NCBI GenBank assembly: GCA_965204695.1
Contig: OZ242007.1
Location: 2,976,001-3,040,000 of the forward strand
Source: JAHEKD01 sp965204695
GTDB taxonomy: Bacteria; Pseudomonadota; Gammaproteobacteria; Arenicellales; JAHEKD01
DNA: 64,000 nucleotides
Direction: 5' to 3'
Shown: piece after piece, positions 52,582-62,017 of the stretch
How positions within the stretch are numbered: position 1 is the first letter of the stretch
Layout of the letters: each line of letters starts with the position of its first letter
Translations under genes and position numbers: made by a program
Notes under the pieces: model-generated
What the model saw: the letters and a program-made list of their open reading frames with translations, nothing else
Database searches by the model: none
What the model was told of the DNA's origin: nothing

Positions 52582-52749
52582 CCAGCGTCACATAACAAGT
52601 TTGCCTGGAAAACCAGCGCGTAGCGTGACCTGAAATAAAGTTTTGTGAGCAGTACTGTCTGAAAGGTAACGAGAATTGGGATATAAAATGGAAATCTCAG
52701 GATGTTTTGCCCTGATTTATTAAATCTCCCACACTTTTTGATACTTCCT
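52582..52749. other. Junction stretch with a transporter-tail remnant
   Basis: Minus-strand codons EVSKSVGDLINQG at 52700-52745 parallel the tail of the transporter-like remnant at 43315-43345 (EASKSVGDSMKW), so a related gene once ended here. Nothing else is recognised. Confidence 0.35.
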
Positions 52750-53159
52750 GTTTAGCGCGTTCAACCCATGATTTGTTTGATATCACACAGAAAACTGGAG
52801 CAAAAAGGCGCACAATTTCGATCACTTCGAGAACCCTGGGCGGATAGCACCAGTTCCATGGGAAAGTTCTTATTGACTGTTTTTGCAGGACTTTCTGAGT
52901 TAGAACGCAGTTTAATTCGCGAACGAACAGAGGAAGGTCGTCAGGCAGCAAAGAAGCAGGGTGTTCGATTTGGCCGCAAGCCAAAACTAACGACACATCA
53001 GCAGAAGGAAGTGTTACGAATGCTAAAAAGAGGTGAGCGAATTCGTGTAGTCGCTCGGCATTTTAATGTGGGTGTGGCCACCATTGATCGGCTGAAAACC
53101 CGCGGTACACCTTACAGTTAAAATCTTGCCGTTTTGCACAGCTTCGTGGGCACTGGGCC
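52750..53159 (+). mobile_element. Inverted partial copy of the Tn3 transposon
   Basis: It matches 43457-43860 in reverse: part of tnpR and the complete inverted repeat to its outer end GGGCACTGGGCC at 53159. The tnpR part (52751-53121) lacks its first 60 codons and has one extra A near 52793 (CAGAAAACTGG for CAGAAACTGG), which shifts the frame, so it is a pseudogene. Confidence 0.8.
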
Positions 53160-53195
53160 CATTACGTATTGTAAACGGACACCAACACCCCCCAC

Positions 53196-53336
53196 TTATA
53201 AATTAAAACGCTCAGTACCCGCACCCGACTCGCTTTGTCCTCCTGATGCACCCATGATCAACAGACCTAAGCTCCCCAAGTGAATCATAGTTGGAGCTTG
53301 ATAAGCCTTCAATTGACCGTTTAATTTACAATCCAT
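53196..53336 (-). CDS. 46-aa lasso-leader-like peptide, copy 2 (candidate RiPP precursor)
   Basis: Identical in DNA to 42059-42199, again overlapping the peptidase stop by 11 bp. Leader-like YQAPTMIHLG and a Gly/Ser-rich C-terminus. After the peptide's stop the two copies diverge within 10 bp, so the peptide is the last conserved part of the duplicated unit. Confidence 0.6.
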   Translation of the reverse strand: MDCKLNGQLKAYQAPTMIHLGSLGLLIMGASGGQSESGAGTERFNL

Positions 53337-56300
53337 GAGTCGGGTCTCCCAGCAATGACCAGTTAATGTTTAATTTAGGGTTATCCTGACTGGATTTATA
53401 GTCATTGATCGCTTGACCCATCGACTGATTTGCATGGAGCGTTTGATCAAGAATTGATTGGCCCACCTGTATATTCTCTGATTGATTGGATAATAACATA
53501 GCCCCCGTAATGCTGGCGGCATTACCCGTGAACAGGAGTTGATGCGCCAATGTGTTGACATGGGTACTTTCGTAAAACGTCACATAACAGCTCATCGGTA
53601 ACCACACTTCTGCGTTATCTGCTGTGATCTGAGCGATATCACCGGATTTGAACAGGTTCTGGTTCGATAACTGACGCGTACTCGCATGACCGTTGTACAA
53701 CACCACATCTGGGGTCTTGTTCAATTCATCAATGATCGCCGTCTTCGATAACGTCAAGGCCTGAGTCAATTGACCCGGCAGGTTTAAATTGTTATCCGCC
53801 GCCACTTGATCCACATACACGCGTGTTTGACGGTAATCTGCCGGCAATACCTGCGCCACACCGTCTAACGCATCACCAAAATCAATGTTTTCACCGACCA
53901 CGGTATGCTCAGCTATCAATAAGGCAGAATTATCTGATCGGTCTCGATTCGACCACGCGATAGATTTATTGATAATGGCCTGAAGATCATTCTCAGTACG
54001 TACCGGCCAGCGCCCTATCGTGGCAAATAACAGATTATCGAGCGTACTAATATACGGCACATCACTGACCGTGAATTTCGAATAGGACGACTCACCATAA
54101 TGGCCCGGAATAAAGGTGATAGCGCCGGTATTTTGTATATCTGTATGATCATAAGTACTTCCGCCCACTAACAACACATGATCAAGAAGCCCCAATTTTT
54201 CTACTTGTGACAAATAATTTGTTAAGCCCTGCGGTCCGGGTTGCCCTCCACCGAATGCATCAACAACCTCAAGATAATCGATAATCGCTACACTGTAACC
54301 CTGACTTTGCTTGAATGCTGCATAACCGGTTAAGGGATCACCCAAAAAAGCGGGATGAGAAACAATCAATAGGTTTGCACCCGCCGCCTGCGCAAGTAGT
54401 GCTGGTGAATTTGGGATCGATTTTACGGTTAAATCAGCCACGCTCAAAAAACCACCTTTGCCACTAACCCAATAATGTAATGCTGTATTGTTGATATTCG
54501 GTAGCGTCGCAAAACGAACTACACGCTCTTTTGCACCAGAAGTATTGGTTTGTTTGTTTTGGGATTCCAAAGCAATGCGCACTAAATTGGATCCGTCACT
54601 GCCGAACACCCATGGCCCGCCTGTATCGGGTACCGTCACTTCATAGCCTAATTCATTCTTGTTCGGTCCGGTAAAGACCAAATGATCGTCCCCTGTTTTT
54701 GCAACATAAGGGCGCGCGTACACAAGACCAATGCTATCCACATGAATTTCGCTAAAAGCATATCCATTGCCTGCACTAAATCCGCCCCCTGCAATGACAT
54801 GACCGTCATTGATCGTTAACGGTGTATTAGCAGGAATTGAAAATTCAATATCCCACTCACCCGATCCCACGGCGGTTTCTGTGGCTAGGTTTAATAGCCC
54901 ATTTGAACCTGCTGAACTTAACACTAGACCTTCAACAATGTGCTCGGGGTCCTGATGGCCATCTAAATCAGCGTCGACAAATGCTAAGCCGCTACTGCGA
55001 CCCAAACCCAACGTCAGCGTCGAAGCCTGATCCCACAGTGCATCTGCCTCAATGGGTATTTGCAGTCCATATAAACTGGGTTGATCCGGATAACCTAACA
55101 CGACCCGACTTAACCAGGGATCATCGGCAGTACTATTCAATACGTATAGCGCATCGTTTTCGACCTCAGCGTGTTCCATATAGTAGTCACTATAACCATC
55201 TTGAATGCCTTGTTTGCCTTGAACCGGGGCCTGTAACGCCTGATAACGATCCAACACCAATCGGTATACACTTGAATCGGTATAAAGCCCTTCACTTTCG
55301 TCCGGAGATCGACCATAAAAATAAATTTCACCTTTGTTTCCTAATGTCTTATTCAGGCCTTTTCCACTACCTCGTGCCCATACATAACGCACAACCGCGT
55401 CGCCATTATGATCCAGTAGTGCAAGATCACCGCGTCGTACATCTCGCCATTCAATCCCTGCCGTCAATAGCTCCTGAGCAGTAATTCGATACATACCGGT
55501 TTTTGAAACAGAAAATTCCACCACGGTTTGCGTATCGGATGAGTCGTTAGTTTGAAGTGTAACGGGACTCGCTTTTCGATAGCCATTAACACGATCTTTG
55601 ATATAACCTCGAGCTAACATATTTGCATCCATTTCAGATCGTATATGATTCCAGGCAATCGGTTCTAACTGTGATAAATCGCCATAGGATTTCCCCAACT
55701 CAAACGGGCCGTAGTAATGCTCTGTCCCATCACTGTCCACACTGGAAATGCCCAGGGCTATCAGCGTGTCAATTGAGGTTGGAATCCTCGCTGTCTTCAA
55801 GTAACTCTGCGGTTCAACCGCATTACCGCTACCTGAACGAACCAACCAGTTGTGTAACTTCTCCCACTTGCCATCAGCACCATCTAACCCCCACAGCTGA
55901 AAACCTACATTAAATAACTCGCTCGATGTGCCCCAGTTGACTTCAACTTTGTTGCTCAAAAGGTTCGAATCAAAATGCGACAACGTTACTGGAAGTGTGT
56001 CGATAGCCAATAAATAATCTTCAACCTCACCATCCATAGCTCCACCCGTTGGGGTAGTACACTCATTTGCTATAGTACAAATTCGAAAACGAGCGTAATA
56101 ATTTGCACTACCGTCTAAATTAAATGAACTGACATCAAATACTAAACTGGTTGATGTTGCCCCGTTATTAACTGTGGTACATGTGCTTTCATCAACATCA
56201 AAAACACCGTTTAAATCAAAATCAATCCAACCACAAAGTGTCGCTAAAGTACCTGTATTATTGGTTAATGTTGCTGATACTGTATAAGTTGAAGCGCCCG

Positions 56301-57435
56301 TGGCATATATTGGAAAAGAAATACCGTCGTCGTCAGCACCATCACCATCCGCCTCCATGGTAGGCTGACCGTCTACTTCATCGTCTATCGCCGCACCGAG
56401 GTGTAAATCGGTAATGGTACCGGATTGATCGGCAATCAAATGGCGTGGGCCATCACTTGAGAGCAAGGTCGAATAAGAATCAGGGACATCACCCATATCA
56501 ATCGGCAGGGGTGCTGCAGAACAACGAGCACCATCATTAAAGGAGCTTGATGGCCCGTTGGAGAAAAAAACGCTCTGCGTTTCGTCATAATCACTGACAG
56601 GGGGGGTACGTAAATCCAGTCGATCAATTACACCGGTTAAATTGTCTGAGACATAGAAAAAGCCATCGACGTCAAAATAGACTGCTCCATGGTTATTAGC
56701 AGCAACCCCAGCAGGTCCTAGATCGTCACGGGCACCGGTCAGTGGATTATAGCGATAAAGCTGAGCATCCTGGCCTACCCCATACAACTGGTCGTCAATC
56801 GGATTAAAAGCCCAGTCGGCGACGGTGATGTCTAAAGCATGGGTTACGGTATAGGTCCGAATAATGGTCAGGTAGGTGACTGATGCTGGGTCAAGGTCGA
56901 TTACACTCACCGTTCGTGTTCCTCCACTACCTCGCACCACGTGAAGTTCGCCGTCGGCATTAACATCACCAGTAAAAAAATTCGGATCGGACAATCCAGC
57001 GATGACCGGAGTTACAGTCGTGGTCCAGTCACCGGCCGCATCACGGGTTGAAACCACCAAACGGTTGCCCGCAAGCCTATCAACACCCCAGATACGATTA
57101 TCCTTAACGTTATAACCGATAGCGTTGATTCTGGTAGGAAAATTGTCATCTGCGGAGACAGCAACCCCGTCCACCAAGTTGATGGTGTCCCACTGCGAGG
57201 TCGTAGTTTGTACCAAAAAAGCATCTAATTCACAGCTCATGGTTTCAACAAAACCGCCCAACACGCAGTCCGGGTCGATCACGTCGATAAACCCGTCACC
57301 GTCGTTGTCAAGACCATCAGTGCAGGTGGCAGCCGTGTTATCCGCCCGTGCGGTCTGTATGCTAATAATCACCACTATCAGCGTGTACCATAGCAACAAT
57401 CTAGCATTGCAGTAAAGAATTTTAAGGAAAATCAT
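53326..57435 (-). CDS. Secreted C25 (gingipain-like) cysteine peptidase, copy 2
   Basis: 1,369 aa. Signal peptide (LLLWYTLIVVIISIQTARA). A calcium-binding-like DGLDNDGDGFIDVIDPDC (about 40-57) comes next, then a beta-propeller-like module of about 250 residues (DFFV-type repeats such as NAIGYNVKDNRIWGVDR and DWAFNPIDDQLYGVG), then a GEVED module (GGAMDGEVEDYLL). From LPVTLSHFDSN to HGL it is nearly identical to copy 1 (His-to-Tyr in EHYYGPF and Lys-to-Asn in RVNGYRK are among the few changes). Catalytic His about 1250 and Cys about 1283. Different N-termini suggest different binding targets for one enzyme. Confidence 0.85.
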   Translation of the reverse strand: MIFLKILYCNARLLLWYTLIVVIISIQTARADNTAATCTDGLDNDGDGFIDVIDPDCVLGGFVETMSCELDAFLVQTTTSQWDTINLVDGVAVSADDNFPTRINAIGYNVKDNRIWGVDRLAGNRLVVSTRDAAGDWTTTVTPVIAGLSDPNFFTGDVNADGELHVVRGSGGTRTVSVIDLDPASVTYLTIIRTYTVTHALDITVADWAFNPIDDQLYGVGQDAQLYRYNPLTGARDDLGPAGVAANNHGAVYFDVDGFFYVSDNLTGVIDRLDLRTPPVSDYDETQSVFFSNGPSSSFNDGARCSAAPLPIDMGDVPDSYSTLLSSDGPRHLIADQSGTITDLHLGAAIDDEVDGQPTMEADGDGADDDGISFPIYATGASTYTVSATLTNNTGTLATLCGWIDFDLNGVFDVDESTCTTVNNGATSTSLVFDVSSFNLDGSANYYARFRICTIANECTTPTGGAMDGEVEDYLLAIDTLPVTLSHFDSNLLSNKVEVNWGTSSELFNVGFQLWGLDGADGKWEKLHNWLVRSGSGNAVEPQSYLKTARIPTSIDTLIALGISSVDSDGTEHYYGPFELGKSYGDLSQLEPIAWNHIRSEMDANMLARGYIKDRVNGYRKASPVTLQTNDSSDTQTVVEFSVSKTGMYRITAQELLTAGIEWRDVRRGDLALLDHNGDAVVRYVWARGSGKGLNKTLGNKGEIYFYGRSPDESEGLYTDSSVYRLVLDRYQALQAPVQGKQGIQDGYSDYYMEHAEVENDALYVLNSTADDPWLSRVVLGYPDQPSLYGLQIPIEADALWDQASTLTLGLGRSSGLAFVDADLDGHQDPEHIVEGLVLSSAGSNGLLNLATETAVGSGEWDIEFSIPANTPLTINDGHVIAGGGFSAGNGYAFSEIHVDSIGLVYARPYVAKTGDDHLVFTGPNKNELGYEVTVPDTGGPWVFGSDGSNLVRIALESQNKQTNTSGAKERVVRFATLPNINNTALHYWVSGKGGFLSVADLTVKSIPNSPALLAQAAGANLLIVSHPAFLGDPLTGYAAFKQSQGYSVAIIDYLEVVDAFGGGQPGPQGLTNYLSQVEKLGLLDHVLLVGGSTYDHTDIQNTGAITFIPGHYGESSYSKFTVSDVPYISTLDNLLFATIGRWPVRTENDLQAIINKSIAWSNRDRSDNSALLIAEHTVVGENIDFGDALDGVAQVLPADYRQTRVYVDQVAADNNLNLPGQLTQALTLSKTAIIDELNKTPDVVLYNGHASTRQLSNQNLFKSGDIAQITADNAEVWLPMSCYVTFYESTHVNTLAHQLLFTGNAASITGAMLLSNQSENIQVGQSILDQTLHANQSMGQAINDYKSSQDNPKLNINWSLLGDPTHGL

Positions 57436-57605
57436 GATTAACCTTTATCTCGAACGACAGTAATATTATACCGAAATTTTCACTGTAAGTCTTCAAAAGA
57501 TTTGGAACCAGTCACTGATAAATTGAAGAGTGACCTAGGCCCGGAAAGTTACACCAGTTAATGAGATAGGATTTGGTTTACTATTTAGCTTAAAGGAGCC
57601 AACAT

Positions 57606-57887
57606 ATGCCTAAAGGTAAACGTGTCCCAACTGAGACCATTATCAAAACACTGCGTGAAGTAGAAATTCATCATGCACAAGGTCACACCATTGCTGAGAG
57701 CTGCCGTCAGTGCGGCATTACCGAACAAACCTACTACCGCTGGCGTAAACAGTATGGTGGTATGCAAATAAACCAGGTTCGTCAGATGAAGGATTTAGAG
57801 AAGGAAAATACACGTCTTCGCAAAGCGGTGTCTGATTTAACGTTGGATAAATTAATCCTAGAGGAAGCGTTGTCGGGAAAGTATTAA
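57606..57887 (+). CDS. IS3-family transposase OrfA
   Basis: 93 aa, differing from the protein at 25683 at a few positions only (for example IAESCRQC and MQINQVRQ). Helix-turn-helix and coiled coil complete. Without its OrfB it can only act as an end-binding protein. Confidence 0.88.
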   Translation: MPKGKRVPTETIIKTLREVEIHHAQGHTIAESCRQCGITEQTYYRWRKQYGGMQINQVRQMKDLEKENTRLRKAVSDLTLDKLILEEALSGKY

Positions 57888-58134
57888 GCCCTGACCGTCG
57901 CCGGTTATGTGTTGACCATGTTCGGGACCAGTTAGCGGTTTCCGAACGACGTGCCTGTAAAGTGATCGGTCAACCCCGTTCTACCCAACGTTATGAACGA
58001 ATCATCAAAGAAGATGAAGCAGCGCTCACGGCCGACATCATTCGATTGGCGAGTGAGTTTGGCCGTTATGGATATCGACGTATTACTGCACTGCTCAAGT
58101 TATACCTGGGTTGGTGTGTCAATCATAAGCGTGC
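57875..58134 (+). pseudogene. IS3-family OrfB, 5' fragment
   Basis: The GGGAAAG slippage site is retained. The frame runs KVLSPDRRRLCVDHVRDQLA to LGWCVNHKR and is then cut, before the DDE core. Confidence 0.8.
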
Positions 58135-58208
58135 GTTCTCTAATAAAATATTAATCCAGAATATAGAGCAATATTACTTTAGTCTATACTTGTTGTGTAA
58201 TTACACTA

Positions 58209-58433
58209 TTACTCACTAAATTCTTTTTCTAATAATGGCATAAGCAGTTTTGTCATTGAAGTCCCCTCCTCTGCTGCTTTGATACGAATACGTTTAAGTA
58301 ACGATTCTGGAATATTGATATTGAGTCTCACCTGGCGTTCCGCAGCTACTTGCTCAGTAAAAGTTTCTTTTTTCTCAGGTTGTGGGGTTGAGTTTTTTTG
58401 TAATAAATCAACTAAGGGAGTTTTTTTAGCCAT
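58209..58433 (-). CDS. Ribbon-helix-helix protein of a partition locus
   Basis: 74 aa: basic/proline-rich N-terminus, then VRLNINIPESLLKRIRIKAA and EEGTSMTKLLMPLLEKEF, an RHH fold like ParG/omega-type centromere-binding proteins. It overlaps the truncated parA by 8 bp. GTGTAATTACAC, a possible operator, lies just beyond its end and again near 59727. Confidence 0.65.
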   Translation of the reverse strand: MAKKTPLVDLLQKNSTPQPEKKETFTEQVAAERQVRLNINIPESLLKRIRIKAAEEGTSMTKLLMPLLEKEFSE

Positions 58434-58674
58434 TAATAAAATCCTCGAGTTCTGTATCTAATGTAGAGCGTGTCATGCTTGCAACAGGCAGTAGTTCTTT
58501 ACCCCCTGCTTCGTACCAACTACTAGCGCTGCCTTGTGGGTCTGAGTCAATCAATGTCACATCATGCCCGGATGTGTTTTTAAGTGAGTTTGCTAAGTTA
58601 ATTGATAAGGTGGTCTTTCCAGAGCCGCCTTTAGTATTGAGTAATGCAATTACTGACGTGGTGTATACACACAA
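58426..58674 (-). pseudogene. parA: ParA partition ATPase, N-terminal fragment
   Basis: 82 aa: deviant Walker A ALLNTKGGSGKTTLSINLAN and the Walker A' region VTLIDSDPQGSASSWYEA are present. Usual ParA proteins of this class are about 200 aa; here the frame stops after LEDFING, directly at the RHH gene. The C-terminal two thirds, with Walker B, are deleted, so partition should not work. Confidence 0.7.
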
Positions 58675-58731
58675 TTAAGTAAGGGTGTATAGTATCAAAC
58701 ACACCATGCTAAATAAAGCAGATACATTATA

Positions 58732-58878
58732 ATGAGATCATGGTCAAGAAACAGAAAACCAAAACCCTATATCTTCCAAGAAAAGATAAAAGAACCCGGT
58801 AACGATCAAGAAACCCCTGTTTGGACGATGGAAGATTTCAAGGATGCACGCCCTGCCTCATATCGTGGACGCATATAA
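58732..58878 (+). CDS. Possible 48-aa protein (antitoxin-like tail)
   Basis: MRSWSRNRKPKPYIFQEKIK, then NDQETPVWTMEDFKDARPAS. The tail E-x-P-x-W-x-x-E-D-F-x-x-A-R-P resembles that of BrnA/DUF4415-type antitoxins. No toxin adjoins it, and no ribosome site is clear. Tentative. Confidence 0.35.
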   Translation: MRSWSRNRKPKPYIFQEKIKEPGNDQETPVWTMEDFKDARPASYRGRI

Positions 58879-58956
58879 AAAAGGGCATCTAACACGACGA
58901 ATAGAGGAGGATTCAAATAAGGTGTAAAGGTGTAGATACACCAATAATCGAAAGGT

Positions 58957-59238
58957 CTAAACTAAGTTAATTTCTAATCGTTTATTCATAACCTCGGCAG
59001 CTTTAGCTAATGAATGGAGGGAAACACTCGTGTTACTTCCATCCAGTAAACGATCTAATGCTGTTCGGCTCGTTTCCAGTTTTTTGGCCAGATCAACCTT
59101 GGTCATGCCAGTATCTTCGATATATTGCTCAAGTTGCCATGCAACAACACGCTTGATAGCTTCAGCTTGACATTCGGCCAGAACACCTTGTTCTTCAAGA
59201 AAATCACCCAAAGAGCTGCCAATATGTGGATTACTCAT
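58957..59238 (-). CDS. HigA/XRE-type antitoxin
   Basis: 93 aa. Cro/C1 helix-turn-helix MTKVDLAKKLETSRTALDRL in the middle, preceded by a helical N-terminus. It overlaps the toxin gene by 4 bp and follows it, the toxin-first order of higBA. It would repress through the palindrome upstream of the toxin. Confidence 0.85.
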   Translation of the reverse strand: MSNPHIGSSLGDFLEEQGVLAECQAEAIKRVVAWQLEQYIEDTGMTKVDLAKKLETSRTALDRLLDGSNTSVSLHSLAKAAEVMNKRLEINLV

Positions 59239-59573
59239 GATAGTACCTCGTCACGCCGTTTTTGCGCGAGTTTCAGTTCATTTTTAGGCGTAGCCTGGCT
59301 TTTCTTGATAAAGCCATGTAGCAGAACTAAATTCTGTTCTCTAACAGTGAAAAACACTCTAGCAATGCCGTTACTAATACGACTACGCACTTCCCATAAA
59401 TCCCGTTCCATTTTACGCACAAGTGGCATGCCCATCGGCCAGCCAAATTCAACAGTTTGTAAATCCTGGCCAATGATTTTCCGATTTTCGTCGCCAATGT
59501 CGTTAATCAACCATTGTTTCACCGGCTCTTGACCGGATGAAGAAACATAAAAACGAACGGTAATCACTTTCAT
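59235..59573 (-). CDS. HigB-type toxin (RelE superfamily, Gp49-like)
   Basis: 112 aa: VRFYVSSSGQEPVKQWLIND, then GMPLVRKMERDLWEVRSRIS and RVFFTVREQNLVLLHGFIKK, ending in a Lys-rich helix. This is the phage-Gp49/HigB pattern of ribosome-dependent mRNA interferases. First gene of the pair. Confidence 0.88.
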   Translation of the reverse strand: MKVITVRFYVSSSGQEPVKQWLINDIGDENRKIIGQDLQTVEFGWPMGMPLVRKMERDLWEVRSRISNGIARVFFTVREQNLVLLHGFIKKSQATPKNELKLAQKRRDEVLS

Positions 59574-59581
59574 TTATAGAT

Positions 59582-59599
59582 TGTACCAAAAAAGGTACA
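59582..59599. promoter_or_regulatory. higBA operator
   Basis: Inverted repeat TGTACC-aaaaaa-GGTACA, ending 9 bp before the toxin start codon on the minus strand. Confidence 0.6.
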
Positions 59600-59736
59600 T
59601 TTTTCAAATCTATTTTTGCCAAACTGGAAGTGATGGTGGAAGAGAAGGGTAGTGATGTTTTTAACCCTTAACATATCAACGGAGTTCTATCCTGATTTAG
59701 AGATGATTCAGTTAAGTGTAATCGCGTAATTACACA

Positions 59737-60381
59737 TCATTGAGATTGCTGTATTTTTCTAGCGTGTTCAGTCGCTTCTTGCCAATTCATGCCGGGCTTA
59801 GCGTGAGATTCTATAAATCCTTTGGTCAGTTTCGTAGGCGTGGTTCTTTTTTCCTTAAATTTAAATTGTAGGTGTGTAACTGTTCGTCCCTTTTTGCGTT
59901 GGCCAAATTTAACTTCAATATTTGAATAATTATTGATGTCGTTAATAGCAGGGTAGATGACTCGTTTTTTGAGGTCACACATGGCTTTATATTTATCTTT
60001 GATGCCGAAAATATCCTTGAAGTCATCGATAGTAAACTCACGCTCATTTCCAAACCATTGGATTAGCAGCTCATATAGTCGAACACCGTAGGCTGATTTC
60101 ATTTTCATGATGTATCTAAGCCGGTATTTGGTGAAATAACTCTCCAAATCACTGAGATAGGGCAGTACAGCATGAGTGAATTCAATGACTACCTTGCCTT
60201 GTCGGTCATAGTAGTCACACAGAGCCGCTACATTGATTTTTCTCTTGTCTGGCTTGCCGGTAGCCTCATGGATGAGTTGCTTGCCGCCAGGGCCTTTTTT
60301 GAGCGTTATCGTCATATCCATAATTTCATCGGCGGCCTTTCTGAGTTCCCGGTAATTATTTTTTGCTTTATCACCAGTCAA
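59737..60381 (-). pseudogene. Rep_3-family plasmid replication initiator, 5' end lost
   Basis: 214 aa from an internal ATG-type start. Winged-helix landmarks of Rep_3/RepE-type initiators: FTHAVLPYLSDLESYFTKYR and SAYGVRLYELLIQWFGNERE, then FKDIFGIKDKYKAMCDLKKR. The first winged-helix domain begins mid-way (KNNYRELRKAADEIMDM); family members have 80-100 more residues. The 5' part is replaced by the transposase region on the right. No iteron array is evident. The plasmid backbone here is a remnant. Confidence 0.7.
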
Positions 60382-61622
60382 GTCAGCTAGGGCATTTTCA
60401 AACCCTGAATCAACTAGAGGAATTCTTATCGGCCACCGAACAGATTGAATTCAGTTTCCATTCCAAGTCTGATCGCTATCGATTTATCCTGGATCACCTG
60501 ATTCAGTTCAAGTACAACAATCTGAGCAAGGCTGATAAAGGCGTCTTGCTACGCTTTCTCAGTCATGTCTGCGGGTATTCTCATATCCAGACCAAGCGAT
60601 TAGCGGCTCACTATGTGCATACGGGCACCTTGCCGAGTCAAACCAGTCCTACACACGGCTTTAGAGCCAAATATACCGCACAGGATATTGAGCTATTATC
60701 AAAAACAGACGAAGCCCACGGCACCCTGTCAGGGCCTGCCACCAAAAAGCTATTTGAACGCGCCTGGCAAGTGTTCAATCAGCCTGAGTATCAACGTCTT
60801 GCGGACATCTCTGTCTCGCATATTTATAACCTTAGACAGTCCAAGGTCTATCAGAAAAACCGGCGGCAGTTTGATAAAACCAAACCCAGAGCCAGTTCTA
60901 TAGGAGAGCGGCGCAAACCCGATCCGAAAGGCAAACTGGGCTATATTCGAGTCAATACCGTCCACCAAGGAGATTTAGACAAGGTCAAGGGCGTGTATTA
61001 CATCAATGCCGTCGATGATGTCACTCAATTTGAAATTATCTGTGCCACTGAGAAAATCTCAGAAGCGTATCTGATGCCTATCCTTGAGCAACTCATTGAT
61101 CAGTTCCTCTTTAAGATTCTTGGCTTTCATGCGGATAACGGTAGCGAATACGTTAATCACACTCTGGCTCGATTACTCAATAAACTACTGATCGAATTCA
61201 CTAAATCCCGGCCCAGACATTCCAATGATAATGCCCTGGTCGAAACCAAAAATGGGGCTATTGCCCGAAAATACTTCGGCTATGCCCATATCCCACAAAA
61301 ATGGGCACCGCTTATCAATCAATTCTGTATGCAACATCTCAATACCTATCTGAATTATCACCGACCTTGCTTCTTCCCTGAAGTACGCATCAATGATAAG
61401 GGCAAACAAATCAAAGCGTATCCCTACAAAAACATGATGACGCCGTATGATAAATTCAAATCACTGACTCAGGCTGACCAGTTCCTCAAACCTTATATCA
61501 ATTTTGAACATCTGGATGAACTTGCTTATGATATCTGTGATAATGAAGCGGCCTTGCAAATGAATAAGGCTAAACAACAGCTTTTTAAATTGATCTTTGA
61601 ACGTAAACACAAGGTGGCCTAA
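60363..61622 (+). CDS. DDE transposase with integrase core (IS481/ISNCY-like)
   Basis: About 400 aa of recognisable protein beginning LNQLEEFLSATEQIEFSF, where relatives start; the TTG at 60363 and a CTG at about 60405 are the only start candidates, so the gene's left end may be cut. DDE core: GYIRVNTVHQGDLDKV (Asp), LGFHADNGSEYVNH (Asp), HSNDNALVETKNGAIARKY (Glu). A related IS end follows at about 61655-61705 but no matching left end is visible. Confidence 0.75.
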   Translation: MLYHQSSQLGHFQTLNQLEEFLSATEQIEFSFHSKSDRYRFILDHLIQFKYNNLSKADKGVLLRFLSHVCGYSHIQTKRLAAHYVHTGTLPSQTSPTHGFRAKYTAQDIELLSKTDEAHGTLSGPATKKLFERAWQVFNQPEYQRLADISVSHIYNLRQSKVYQKNRRQFDKTKPRASSIGERRKPDPKGKLGYIRVNTVHQGDLDKVKGVYYINAVDDVTQFEIICATEKISEAYLMPILEQLIDQFLFKILGFHADNGSEYVNHTLARLLNKLLIEFTKSRPRHSNDNALVETKNGAIARKYFGYAHIPQKWAPLINQFCMQHLNTYLNYHRPCFFPEVRINDKGKQIKAYPYKNMMTPYDKFKSLTQADQFLKPYINFEHLDELAYDICDNEAALQMNKAKQQLFKLIFERKHKVA

Positions 61623-61885
61623 ATAACTAATTTGCCACCTTCAGGTTCTCTACCTTTCAGTATCATTTTAGGATTGGAATAGACTCACTGTCCTACCAAA
61701 CTGAAAGAAGTTTAGTATTAGACATTTCGGTGGTTTTCATGCAGCCAGGTGAGTGCTGTTGAGTTGTGCAAGTGTAACGATTGAGAAGATTGATAACCAT
61801 TAGTGTTTCAAGGCGTTACCCATAATCTAGATACTTTTCTTAATTATTAGTTTTCTCAAGATCTTCTAGGTCGAGTTAATGCTGA
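61623..61885. other. IS right end and unexplained sequence
   Basis: The first 80 bp are the right end of the transposase unit (TTTCAGTATCATTTTAGG, reversed copy at 34262). The rest contains no supported feature. Confidence 0.35.
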
Positions 61886-61888
61886 GCT

Positions 61889-62017
61889 GATCCAATTCGA
61901 GAACTTTCTGATCTGGAAGGCAAAAAAGTCAGGACAGCCGGCGGCAGTCACGTCGAATGGATCAAACATGTGGGTGGTGTTCCGGTCAGTGTGCCGTTTA
62001 CGGATGTATACACCGGT
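61889..62017 (+). pseudogene. TRAP-transporter receptor (DctP family) fragment
   Basis: The frame DPIRELSDLEGKKVRTAGGS, then HVEWIKHVGGVPVSVPFTDV and YTG matches the central part of DctP-type solute receptors (DLKGKKIRxxGG ... GGxPVxxPxxEVYTAL). A stop lies just before it, and it is cut by an IS21 end at 62018. A gene fragment from core metabolism. Confidence 0.7.

Larger units (their letters stand above)
57531..58134 (+). mobile_element. IS3-family element (second type), 3'-truncated copy
   Basis: Starts TGACCTAGGCCCGGAAAGTT like the element at 25608, with scattered substitutions, and stops abruptly after NHKR of orfB at 58134, where plasmid-type sequence begins. The right end is lost. Confidence 0.85.
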
